Assembly: GCF_050003625.1 (NCBI RefSeq)
Contig: NC_134398.1
Location: forward strand, 81,252,003-81,316,002
Source of the DNA: Haematobia irritans
Lineage: Eukaryota > Arthropoda > Insecta > Diptera > Muscidae
Reading direction: 5' to 3'
DNA: 64,000 nt
Position 1 is the first letter of the stretch; the number at the start of each line of letters is the position of its first letter. Below are positions 35,357 through 45,886 of the stretch, one piece after another. The notes beneath the pieces were generated by a model. It did no database searches and had not been told where the DNA came from. It worked only from the letters and a program-made list of their open reading frames with translations. The position numbers were made by a program, and so were the translations under genes.

Positions 35357-35873
35357 CACTGAAAAAACAGTGAACCCACCAGGAAGAAAACTTTTGATTA
35401 AGTTTAGAAAATTTTGAATATTTGTAGAAATTTTTAACTAAACAGTATTACAAGCGCTGGTCGTCGCGCCGATATCACAAAAATAAGTAAATATTTTTCG
35501 ACAAATTCAAGAAAATTTATTAGACATAAATAATTTTTTTCACTTTTTAAAGAAAATTTTGTAGTTTGAAGGAAAAAATTGGAGTTCAAAATTGCAAGAA
35601 TGTCTTTAGTGACATACGAAGTTCATCATGGACGCTTTTGTAGTAAAATTTACAAATTTGAAGAAATAATGAACTATTTTATGGCAAATACGAATTTGGT
35701 AAATCTCTATCCTTAACTTGTGTATAATTTTTTCCTCTCTTTTAGTTCATTTAACTAACGTACGCAAAAAATTATTAGAGTAAATGAAACTTTCACCAAA
35801 TATAATAAGTTCATGAACTAAAATATAGTTAAATTGGCTTTAGTGAAATAGTGAGTTCACTTTTTTTTGAGTG
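35357..35873. mobile_element. TA-flanked TIR element, 517 bp, copy 1
   Basis: The left end CACTGAAAAAACAGTGAACC and right end GTGAGTTCACTTTTTTTTGA are inverted, with TA on both sides. Copy 2 is at 36957-37712 and contains a MITE insertion that is absent here (CTAAAATATAGTTAAATTGG is continuous), so this copy shows the empty site. Confidence 0.75.
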
Positions 35874-36956
35874 TATGCGCTTGGCATGTTAATAAGGCTT
35901 CGCCCAAAAATTTGATATGTTTAAGTCTAAATATTAATTTGAGTATTCGGAGTAAAGAGAATAAACATTCGGCACCAAGAGAAAAGACATTTGAAAAAAA
36001 CTGCATGTGTTTTTGCCTTGAGAGCACACCCAGAAAAAATGTCTTCGAAACTAAAGGAAAAAATGTTCATCAATTTAGTTTAGCCATTTTATTTCCATTA
36101 AGCTAAATTTTTGTGTGAAATAATAAAATTTACTTGTTTCAGCAAAAAAATCCTAAACTGAAAGCAATTAGGAATAGTTCATTAACTAGAATAAGGCATG
36201 GAATTTTACTAATACTGTTTTCTTCTCTGGGTATAAGAATTTACTACTGAACAAGAAAATTTTATTCACTGATAACAAAGCATTCGAAAAATAAACAAAA
36301 ACCGTACTAAAACCAAGTTTCCTCAAATTTAGTAAAATTTCTTATAAAATGATAATGTTGACTTCCTTTATTAAGAAAGCTTATCATACATACGAATAAC
36401 ACTTGGCATAGAAAAATATTTTAGTTCTTTCGCACTAAAAAGTATTCAATCCTTTCGAAACTTACGGAAACATACTTGTTACAAAATAGCAAATTTTCCT
36501 ATATCTCTTTTGTCTACCTGTAATCGATATGTTTGCGCGTGGGTTGTTTTTTTAGCTGGAATCGCGTTGTTATGGTATACGGAGAGATTGTGAAAAAATA
36601 ATATAGTAAAATAATATAATAAATAACAAATAAAATATATAAAATATTTGTTATTTGAAATTAGTGAGAACAATTTTCGCTTTTTGAAAATTATTAAATA
36701 TAAATAAACAATAAGTATATCAATGTTCGTGATGGTGTACAAAGAAAGAAAACACCAACAGAATAACAACCCCTTCATTCATCAGGTAACATTCAGGACG
36801 CTAACCTTTTGTGAAAAAATTGTTTTATGATTTTTTATATTTGTAGGCATTGAAATTGTAAAATGAGGACAAAATCGTTAGGCAGCAACTTATTAAAAGT
36901 GAAAGGTACAAGAAGAAGAAAAAAATTACGTTTTACAGTTGTTGATAACATTACAA

Positions 36957-37712
36957 GCCCTGAATAAACAGTGAACTCACCAGGAAGAAATCTTTTGATT
37001 AAATTTAGAAAATGTTGAATAGTTTTAGAAATTTTTAACTAAACAGTATTACAAGCTCTGGCATCGATATCAGAAAAAAAGTAAATATTTTTCGACAAAT
37101 TCAAGAAAATTTATAAGACATAAATAATTTTTTTCAATTTTTAAAGAAAATTTTATAGTTTGAAGGAAAAAAATGGAGTTCAAAATTGCAAGAATATCTT
37201 TAGTGACATGATGGACGCTTTTGTAGTAAAATTTACAAATTTGAAGAAATAATGAACTATTTTATGAGAAATACGAATTTAGTAAATCTCTATGCTTAAT
37301 TTGTGTATAATTTTTTCCCGTCTTTTACTTCATTTAACTAACGTTCGCAAAAAATTATTAGAGTAAATGAAACTTTCTCCATATATAATAATTTCATGAA
37401 CTAAAATATACACGCAGAGAAGGAATATGATCACCTCTAACATGTTTCAAGAGCAAAATGTTATTTTTGTATGGTGGCCATGTAACATGTTTGTCACTAA
37501 AATGTTATTTTCTCGTCAAATATAACCTGCTTGCCGAAATCAGATACATCATGTATCCGAGAAAATAACATGGTTACTAAAAAACCATGTTACATGGTCA
37601 CCACCCAAAAATAACATTTTCCTCTTAAAACATGTTTGAGGTGATCATATTCCTTCTCTGGGTGTAGTTAAATTAGCTTTAGTGAAATAGTGAGTTCACT
37701 TTTTTTGAGTGT
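36957..37712. mobile_element. TIR element, copy 2, with MITE inside
   Basis: Same ends and interior as 35357-35873 (AAACAGTGAACTCACCAGGA ... GAGTTCACTTTTTTTGAGTG), lengthened by the 254-bp MITE at 37411-37664 plus its TA duplication. Confidence 0.75.
37411..37664. mobile_element. 254-bp hairpin MITE with TA duplication
   Basis: The ends CACGCAGAGAAGGAATATGA and the inverse TCATATTCCTTCTCTGGGTG can pair over most of the length (arms share GTGATCATATTCC, AACATGTTT, AAAATGTTATTTT). TA flanks both sides. Comparison with the empty site in copy 1 (near 35822) confirms the borders. A fragment of a relative is at about 55885-55926. Confidence 0.85.
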
Positions 37713-38032
37713 GGAAATTGGAAATAGTGGAATACTAAACTAATATTTCGATGCTGTTGATTCTTAATAAATGAATGAAAAAGGTTCAATAAAATCAATC
37801 CATATATGAATTCAATTCAGTTCATTTTTTCATTCTGTAGTATAGTGGTACATAAATATAGGAAAATGTTAACTAATATATGGAATGCATTCTACCTAAT
37901 TTCTATGAAAATCACATCGTTCAAACAAATGAAAATGTCTTTGGCGCTATACGAAGTTCAACTTTCTTCACAATGAATTCATTTTAACTTAAAGAAGGGG
38001 TCACTTTTTTTCTGGGTGCACCATTTTATGTA

Positions 38033-39244
38033 CGAGGGCGGTTCGGAAACTTCTTAGTCTATCAATGAAAGAGAATAGTTAGTTTTTAAAAAATATTTTT
38101 ATTTTTCAATATAATCTCCTGAAGCTTCAATACACTTAGTCCAACGCTTTTCTAGCAATTATATCCCTTGATTAAAATAGTTTTCCTCAAGGTCTTCAAA
38201 TTAGTGGTTTACAACTGTAATTGCATCTTCATTTGAGGTAAAACGCTTGTCAGCAAGGATTTTTTTTCGATTTGGGAACAAGTAAAAGTCACTGGGAGCT
38301 AAATCAGGAGAATAAGGTGGGTGGTCAAGCAACTCGTACTTTAATTCGTTGATTTTAGCCATTGTTAAAACACTCTTGTGCGCTGGTGCATTGTCTTGAT
38401 GGAAAACTATCAAACTATTTTTTGTGTTGTACGCCGAGACGTTTTTTTTTTATTATTTTACCCTTTTGTAGATAGTCAATCAATAAAATTCCTTCAAAGT
38501 CCCAAAAAACCGTTGCCATAACCTTACCAGCCGATTGAATTGTTTTTGCCTTCTTTGGGGCACTTCCTCCAGCTTCAGTCCATTGTTTGGATTGCTCTTT
38601 TGTCTCTGGTGTATAGTGGAGGATCCATGTCTCATCAACAGTTATGAAACGACGCTTAAAATCCATTTTATTTCGCTTAAAACGATCCAAACTAGCTTGA
38701 GAAATGTTCATTCTTATGCGTTTTTGATCGATCATTAACAAATGCGGCACCCATCTTGCAGGGGGCGTTTTCATCTGTAGTTCTTCATGCAAAATTAAAT
38801 GGACTCGATCATTTGAGATGCCCATGATATTAGCAATTTCACGCACTTTTATTCGTCGATCATTTAATACCATATCATGCACTTTGGCTACAATTTCGGT
38901 TGTTGTTGCTATTTTTGGACGTCCACTACGTGGTTCATCTTCAATGCTTGTACGACGACCACGTTTAATTCAGCAACCCACTTTTTTACTGTTGCATATG
39001 AAGGAGCACTTTCACCTAACACATTCACCATATCATTATGAATTTCTTGTCCCGATAAACCTTTTTTATGTAAATATTTAATGACAGCACGCATTTCTAA
39101 TTTTTCCATTGTAAGAAAAATTGCGGATGCAAAACAAAATTTAACATATGTTCATAACAGAGATGGGCGTTTCCAAAACACTTAACTTTTTCTGTTTATA
39201 CTGCGCTTTTTGTGCTAGGCTAAGAAGTTTCCGAACTGCCCTCG
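38033..39244 (-). mobile_element. mariner element, 1.2 kb, frame-broken transposase
   Basis: The terminal repeats CGAGGGCGGTTCGGAAACTT (left) and CGAGGGCAGTTCGGAAACTT (right, inverse) are flanked by TA. The minus strand encodes a mariner transposase in pieces. The N-terminal helix-turn-helix MEKLEMRAVIKYLHKKGLSG lies at 39109 downwards. Then come RRFITVDETWILHYTPET (first Asp), HQDNAPAHKS (second Asp) and HPPYSPDLAPSDFYLFP; the third Asp, in APSDF, is 34 residues after the second, the D34D spacing of mariners. WVPHLLM and SAGKVMATVFWD are typical. Breaks: a frameshift after ~66 codons, and a deletion of about 60 bases after DYLQKGK. Inactive copy in the Gr39a/Mondo intron. Confidence 0.92.
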
Positions 39245-39246
39245 TA

Positions 39247-39581
39247 TGCCACATTGATTGACTATCTGCAAAAGGGTAAAACAATAAATTCAGAGTACTA
39301 TTGCAAGCTTTTGGATCAATTAAAGGTACAAATTCGAGAAAAACGTCCTGGCTTACAACACAAAAAAATTTTTTTTTTGATCAAGACAACGCACCAGCGC
39401 ACAAAAGTGTTTTAACAATGGCTAAAATCAACGAATTAAAGTACGAGGGATAGAATTGCTAGAAAAGCGTTGGACAAATTGTATTGAAGTTTCAGGAGAT
39501 TATATTGAAAAATAAAAATATTTTTGAAAAACTAACTATTCTCTTTCATTGATAGGCTAAGAAGTTTCCGAACCGCCCTCG
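39247..39581 (+). mobile_element. Second mariner fragment, opposite orientation
   Basis: It starts at IDYLQKGKTINSEYYCKLLD of the same transposase. It reads through KKIFF...DQDNAPAHKS-like DNA with a frameshift, jumps to the C-terminal untranslated part and ends with the same terminal repeat (CCGAACCGCCCTCG) followed by TA. It abuts the right end of the first copy and retains the ~60-base segment deleted there. Confidence 0.8.
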
Positions 39582-40319
39582 TACCTCTTTTAGAGTTGGG
39601 ACAGTAAAATGAAAAAAGGGGAAACTGTGAAACTTTAAACCGTAAAATGTATAAAAACAATGTGTAGTCCCTCTTTATTAATAAGTAGTCCAAGAGGAGT
39701 TGATGGACACTTTCACAAATAAAAGCGGGTTCGAGTTTTTATTATTTTTATTTTAGAGGCAAAGCTCGAGTCTCTAAAAGCAGAATAACCTTATAACTTT
39801 TTTTTGCAAATTGTATTATAACTTGGTGGGGAATGATACAAAGCAACAATTGAAAAAGTTTAGTTTCTTTAAAATGAATGAAATTATTCGTTAATAAAAA
39901 TTCATATTTTTTTGTATTTCTAAATACGATAAATTTTGCATTATTTAAAGTGGTGTTAAATGCAAGTAAAAAATAGTTCACGCCTATATAAATTTATGTG
40001 TATATTTTAAAATTATTTATGGTTACACTCGACTTCACGTTCTTCATTTGTTAGAGTTTTTGAACTTCTTCGAAAATTTCAAACTTTTATACCAAAAAAA
40101 TTTTTTTTGTTACAAAATTGTTGTTTTGCAATAAAAAAATAATATTGTATTCAAAAACTCAGCCCTTTTCGTTTTTGTAAAAAAAATTTGGTGTTCGGTC
40201 GGAGCACGGATTGAACCCACGACCCTTGGTTGGCAAGGCGGACATGCTAACCATTGCTCCACGTGGCCAACAAATGACGATATGACGACAATTGTCTGTG
40301 GATGACAATAACAGCTACG

Positions 40320-40690
40320 TAGCCCAGTAGGGAGCCACCGTGGTGCAATGGTTAGCATGCCCGCCTTGCATACACAAGGTCGGGGGTTCGATTACTGCTT
40401 CGACCGAACACCAAAAAGTTTTTCAGCGGTGGATTATTTATCCCACCTCAGTAATGCTGGTGACATTTCTGAGGGTTTCAAAGCTTCTCTAAGTGGTTTC
40501 ACTGCAATGTGGAACGCCGTTCGGACTCGGCTATAAAAAGGAGGTACCTTGTCATTGAGCTTAACATGGAATCGGGCACCACTCAGTGATAAGAGAGAAG
40601 TTCACCAATGTGGTATCACAATGGTCTGAATAGTCTAAGTGAGCCTGATACATCGGGCTGTCACCTAACCTATCCTAACCTAGCCCAGTA
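40320..40690 (+). mobile_element. tRNA-derived SINE with 10-bp target duplication
   Basis: The body 40330-40680 begins GGGAGCCACCGTGGTGCAAT. An A-box-like TGGTGCAATGG and B-box-like GGGTTCGATTA define the Pol III tRNA-derived head. A ~270-bp unrelated body ends in CCTAACCTATCCTAACC. TAGCCCAGTA is present at both borders (40320-40329, 40681-40690). A second copy is at 59840-60182. Confidence 0.85.
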
Positions 40691-40756
40691 ATAGTGTGCT
40701 GGCTTACAAACTGTTTGGTCCTCGGTTCGATTCCCCGTCCAGGCGAAAGGTAAAAT

Positions 40757-41067
<311 letters not shown>

Positions 41068-41299
41068 GCATAATATCTTCAACATTGTTTGTATTACAGA
41101 AGAAGGTGCTAAGAACTAAAAAAAATTCGTGGAAGTGAGAAAGATGTGTGGGAACATGCATGTAGGCAGAAAAAATGTTTTGAGCACAATCTTCCTATCC
41201 AATAATCTATGTGCTTCCTGCAAAATATGTTTGGAACATATGTTAGAGAAACGATTTTTTTGAGGGTGTATACATCAGATGCTTTATAAAGCTGTCATA

Positions 41300-42204
41300 C
41301 ACGCAAAGAAAAAAAAACGTTTGGAAAACGTGTACCGAAAACGATTTTCTTTTGTCAGAGTTTTTTGAATTGCTTCGAAAATTTTAAACTTTTATTACCA
41401 AAAAAAATCGTTTGTTACAAAATTTTTATTTTTTCAATAAAAAAAGTTATTTTTGAATCAACAACACAGTACATTTCGTTTTTTATCAAACACTGTTCTT
41501 TTCTTAATTTAGGTCTTTGATAAGACACATTTTACAGTTCAAAATTTAATATAGTACAATGTAATGTTGAAAATTTTTTCGGAATCTTCCGAACATATCT
41601 GGAATATATGTAAAAAAAAAAAACAAAAATAAAAAAAACTTTGGTCTAAGCAGGGATCGAACCCACGACCATTGGCATGCAAGTCTGACGTAGCCACCAC
41701 TGCTCCACGGTGCCAAACTAAATGTTTGTTTCTGTTAAATAAACTTTGTTTATTCGGTTCGTGGGCGCCGCAAGCTATGCTATATAAATATAACTTATAT
41801 GGATAATTATCTATTGATGACCATAACAGGTACATAGCTCAGTGGTTAGTGTGTTGGCTTACAAAGTGCATGGTCCGCGGTTCGATTCTCCGTCCAGGCG
41901 AAAGATAAAAAACATTTTAAAAATTTATAAAATCGTATAATTTCTTCTACATTGTTGGCATTACAGGAAAAGGTGTTAAGAACTAAAAAAGATATGAGGG
42001 AAAATGCAATTAGCAAGAAAACAATGTTTTTTTTTGAGTCAGCCTTTATGAAATTGTTTTTACATCCTGGAAAAGAATAAACGTTTATCACAAAAAGTAT
42101 ATACTTTTCTTCCAAATACACTTCCTTACAGCGAAAAGTAAATGAGAAACGAACTTTGTTTGTCTAAAATTTCGTTTGGGAGGAAAGAGTTATTTTTTCG
42201 CGTA
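41300..42204. mobile_element. TA-flanked element with divergent tRNA-like modules, copy 1
   Basis: The ends CACGCAAAGAAAAAAAACG and TACGCGAAAAAATAACTC (inverse) are flanked by TA. A reverse tRNA-like module (41640-41720) has A box TGGAGCAGTGGTGG and B box GGTTCGATCCC when read on the minus strand. A forward module (41828-41905) has TAGCTCAGTGGTTAG and GGTTCGATTCT. Copy 2 at 45033-45886 has both modules too, so the arrangement belongs to the family. Confidence 0.7.
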
Positions 42205-42993
42205 TACGTGTATTTAAAATTATAAACAATAACGGGTAGCTCATAGTTGTTTGACTTTAAACAGGTGTCCTCATATGGGGACAGAGGGCGGTAATGGGTT
42301 AAATTGAACAAAATGTTTGTTATCGTTTGTTTTTTTAGGCCGAAACCGAAGTCGAATATTTTTATAAAATTCTTCAATATTGACATACTTTAAATACTTT
42401 AAATAAAAGGTAATTTAGCCCAAGTCTTATAACATTCTTTTAGAATTTGCAGAAGTTTTAGTATAAAAGTCAGTAGAGTTATATTATAATGAAAAAGATT
42501 GTTTTTGTTATATTTTATCCATGCAAACTCGATCTTCGTTCGGAAAAAACCCGTTCCGCTGCACTAAACAATTTCCAAGCTTGTCGGTGGAGTGTTTAAA
42601 TATTTTGTTGCCGCTGCTCTTAAAATTTGAAAAGGAGCATAGTAGGTTCGGTAAATATGAATTCATTTCATAATCTAATACAGTCATGTCATGTTTTCCC
42701 ATATGACGAACTTTGCCTTTTGTATTATTTGTGTGTTTTGACTTGGACAAATTCTAAACTGGGGCAATTCGATATTAAATAAATTTTTATAAAAGCTTCG
42801 GCTTAGCCCGACTATTGATTTCTGGCCGAATGCCACAGCCGATTTTTCGGTCGAACTTTATAAATATCACAGATCATAGTGAGGACACTGTCCTTCAGTG
42901 TTAAATCTGCCAATGTTGGTTTAAATGAATCTGCCAATGAAAGTCGAGACAAATCATTTGTTGTTGCCACAACCATTTCCTTTTAGCACCTAC
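42205..42993. other. Intron downstream of Gr39a exon C
   Basis: No element recognised. One stretch (about 42190-42330) reads LTHYRPLSPYEDTCLKSNN on the minus strand, but it has no gene context and no start that makes sense. Confidence 0.35.
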
Positions 42994-43908
42994 CTCTATA
43001 TCGATGTTATTGATCCAGAAGACATTCGTGTACATTATTATCGGTGGTAGCGAGTACAAAGAAATTGGAACCAATGCTAAGAGTATAGTGGTAATATCCG
43101 ACAAAAGAATATTGAATGAGACCGTTGTGAGAAATAGAAATGTGGATATACAACTCAGTATGAAAAAGGATTGTATAAACATAATCAGTCCATAGCTTAA
43201 GCTAATACCAGTACGGCAGAGTGTCAAGATGTCATTACGTTCCGATAGAATGGATACCACATCATCTAAGGAACTTTGCAATTTCAACTTCACCTCAGCG
43301 TTGTAGTATGTCAAAAGCCTGTGAAAGATGTGCAACAGACTTGTCAGACACGATATACAAGTGGAGCTGTAGATGAAATTGAAGCTCATCAGAAGTACAT
43401 TGCAGACATATGTACTCCACGAATTAGCTAGGTTATACAGACTCGAAACAACAACATTGCCCACAAAGATTATCATTAGACAAAAGTTCACTATGCACTG
43501 GACAACTATCACTTTCTCAGTTGATCCATTTTCCACATTCGAAAAATTACTTTTATAGCAACTAAGAATTTTATCAAATATCTGGACATTCTTCAAACGA
43601 AAGAAATAAAACATGGAACTCATGCCCAACTGAATGATCCCGCATTCCAAAATTTGTATAACCAACAAGAAGCTACTCGTTTTACTGCCCACATAAAAAT
43701 CCAAGTAATCACTGAATGCCGATAGGCAAACAAGTATTATCATTGTCTCCACCAGTATCATCACAACGACGGTCACCCGAAGCATATATCGCTCGTAGCT
43801 TTTGGACACAGTTAACTTTAGTTCATTTTTGCAGAATGAGGCGGGCATTATACCCAAAAAGCGGACGAATTTAAAGAGTATATCTAGACTATCCGACCAC
43901 GTTGGCAT
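42994..43908 (-). CDS. Gr39a: Gustatory receptor alternative first exon C
   Basis: 305 codons from ATG at 43908 (MPTWSDSLDILFKFVRFLGI) to donor GATATAGAG|gtaggt, phase 0. The few in-frame codons upstream contain no ATG. Six hydrophobic segments are visible: about 43-65, 78-104, 134-158, 168-192, 233-262 and 269-297, ending NNIDIE. Transmembrane segment 7 comes from the shared last exon. Joined to the 80 shared codons it gives 385 residues, normal for an insect gustatory receptor. It is the exon nearest the shared 3' exons. Gr39a products in Drosophila act in chemosensory neurons, including in courtship, but ligands here are unknown. Intact frame; a functional gene is likely. Confidence 0.85.
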
Positions 43909-44085
43909 TCTCAATGACTATGCTGGATTATTGTAGACCATGCTGAATATTTGAGTTCAGTTTTTGATGTGCCACTGACAGTGATGGATATTTAATTAAT
44001 TATCACATAATACTTAAACGTTGTTTGATGAACGATATTTATCAATGAATATTCGTACATGAAAAGCATTACATTATTAAGAAGA
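43909..44085 (-). promoter_or_regulatory. Presumed promoter region of exon C
   Basis: A short gap between the exon C start and the next dispersed repeat. If exon C has its own promoter, as Gr39a first exons do in Drosophila, it should lie here. I see no decisive TATA or initiator motif. Confidence 0.3.
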
Positions 44086-44600
44086 AAGAATGATTTTCAT
44101 TAGTAGCAACAAACTTTTATTTGCTTTAGAAATTAAATACTGTCCAAGATATGTTGTCCATGTAGTAGTGAATGTTATATAAGATTCAAATATAAGCTAA
44201 GACTTTTTTGTTGAGAATTTTGTATTTCGGTTTAATGTTTTTCTTTTGGAATTAAGAAAATATTTTTTACTTTAAGGTATCTGTTATAATTTTAAAGTGG
44301 CATTTGTTTCTACACGAATTGCTTTATTAATATATCGCAAAAAGGGAATGAAAATTCCATAAATGAGATATGTATCCTAATTTTAATTTTATTGGTCCTA
44401 GATTGAAAGCTACAAAGGTCCCTAAAAATTTCCTTATTTTAAAGAAGCCGCATCTTTGGCTCGGAATCAATACCAAAATCCTTAAGAGAAGGTTAAAATC
44501 TTTAGATCCAAGTAAACTTATATTGATTGTGTATCCTATTCTATGCTATACAAAAATCATATTCGTGTCTTCAGAAAATATTCTTTCAGTGTACAGTTGA
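44086..44600. repeat. Dispersed repeat, copy 1 of pair
   Basis: GTATCCTAATTTTAATTTTA, AAAGAAGCCGCATCTTT, CTCGGAATCAATACCAAAAT and GATCCAAGTAAACTT match 48360-48510 in order. It lies in the Gr39a intron just after exon 2a. Confidence 0.7.
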
Positions 44601-44746
44601 TTTAGCAAATATATCGTCTATTGAAACAAAAATAATTAAATGTTTTGTAATTTTTTTAATTTCTTAATATAAGTATTATTTTTACCTAGAGAAGAAATCA
44701 CTTTTTTTGTGTATATCGCATCAAGTGATTCTTTCGTACCACTCAC

Positions 44747-44809
44747 CATTCGATTCACATTGTTATTAGTACGACAAAATTTTGATAGAATCTTTGCTGT
44801 GTTATTTGC
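44747..44809 (-). CDS. Gr39a: Gustatory receptor, second exon version a
   Basis: 21 codons, phase 0 both ends. Acceptor CTATTTTCAG, donor CGAATG|gtgagt. It encodes ANNTAKILSKFCRTNNNV...M, the same size, phase, start (A-N) and position in the protein as exon 2b (34461-34523). It lies upstream of exon C, so only first exons A and B can use it without skipping C. No copy of exons 3 and 4 is found next to it, so its transcripts must reach the shared exons at 33.4-33.6 kb. It could be an alternative exon or a relic of a locus duplication. Splice sites are good and the frame is open. Confidence 0.65.
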
Positions 44810-45032
44810 CTGAAAATAGAATATGAATTTGTCATAAAAAATTGTAAGCTGTGTAATAAAAAATTTGTGATTATTGTAATAAACAACATCCAACCAAAAG
44901 TAATTTGAGGAAACAGCTCAATTTTACATAAATTACATATTAAGAAAAAAGTCTCTCGTATGTATATAAACTTCTATTCTCGTTTTTTGATGTGTTATCG
45001 AAGCTATTCGCGAATGCATAAAGTTAATGGTG

Positions 45033-45886
45033 CACACAAAGAAAAAAAACGTTTGGAAAACGTGTACCGAAAACGTTCTTCTTTTGTTAGAGTTTTTTGA
45101 ATTGCTTCGAAAATTTTAAACTTTTATCACCAAAAAAATTCGTTTGTTACAAAATTTTTATTTTTTCAATAAAAAAAGTTATTTTTGAAACAACAACACA
45201 GTCCATTTCGTTTATATCAAACACTGTTCTTTTCTGACTTTAGGTCTTTATTAAGACACATTTTACAGTTCAATATTTAATATACTACAATGTAATGTTG
45301 ATCATTTTTTCGGAATCTTCCGAACATATCTGGAACATATTAAAAAAACAAAAAACAAAAAAAAACTTTGGTCGAAGCAGGGATCGAACCCACGACCCTT
45401 GGCATGCAAGTCGGACGTAGCAACCACTGCTCCACGGTGCCAAACTAAATGCTTGTTTCTGTTAAGTAAACTTTGTTTATTCGGTTCGTGGGCGCCGCAA
45501 GCTATGCTATATAAATACAACTTATATGGATATTTATCTATTGATGACCATAACAGGTACATAGCTCAGTGGTTAGTGTGTTGGCTTACAAAGTGCATGG
45601 TCCGTGGTTCGATTCTCCGTCCAGGCGAAAGGTAAAAAAATTTTAAAAATTTATAAAATCGTATAAGATGTGAGGGAAAATGCAATTAGCAAGAAAACAT
45701 CGTTTTTCTTTTTTTGAGTTTGACTTTATGAAATTGTTTTTACATCCTGGAAAAGAATAAACGTTCATCACAAAAAGTATATACTTTTCTTCCAAATGTA
45801 CTTCCTTACAGCGAAAAGCAAATGAGAAACGAACTTTGTTTGTCTAAAATTTCGTTTGGGAGGAAAGAATTATTTTTTTGCGTGTG
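45033..45886. mobile_element. Element with divergent tRNA-like modules, copy 2
   Basis: Same layout as 41300-42204: left end CACACAAAGAAAAAAAACG, reverse tRNA-like module at about 45365-45445, forward module at about 45555-45630, right end inverse CACACGCAAAAAAATAATTC. About 60 bp present in copy 1 (41945-41995) are missing here. Confidence 0.7.

Larger units (their letters stand above)
36027..38018. mobile_element. CACCCAG-ended element, copy 2, with nested insertions
   Basis: It starts CACCCAGAAAAAATGTCTTC and ends GGGGTCACTTTTTTTCTGGG-TG, an inverted pair. Blocks at 36040-36470 and 36480-36675 match 24800-25240 and 26530-26620/30050-30170 of copy 1 closely. The right block (37965-38018) matches 30165-30219. 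Between them lie the 36957-37712 TIR element and further sequence absent from copy 1. No transposase. Confidence 0.7.

Noticed and set aside
40330..40420. Possible functional tRNA gene (A and B boxes, also at 41640, 41828, 45370, 45560, 59840)
   Set aside because: Boxes are present, but the sequences sit in repeated elements and a full cloverleaf with a matched acceptor stem is not evident; treated as tRNA-derived SINE heads.
41539..41835. Open frames reading ...HRGAVVATSDLHANGRGFDP... here and at 45302-45562, and similar at 40110-40536
   Set aside because: Translations of tRNA-like/SINE modules, not proteins.
42126..42386. Minus-strand frame with LTHYRPLSPYEDTC
   Set aside because: Isolated, partly inside the 41300-42204 element, no start or splice context; left as non-coding.
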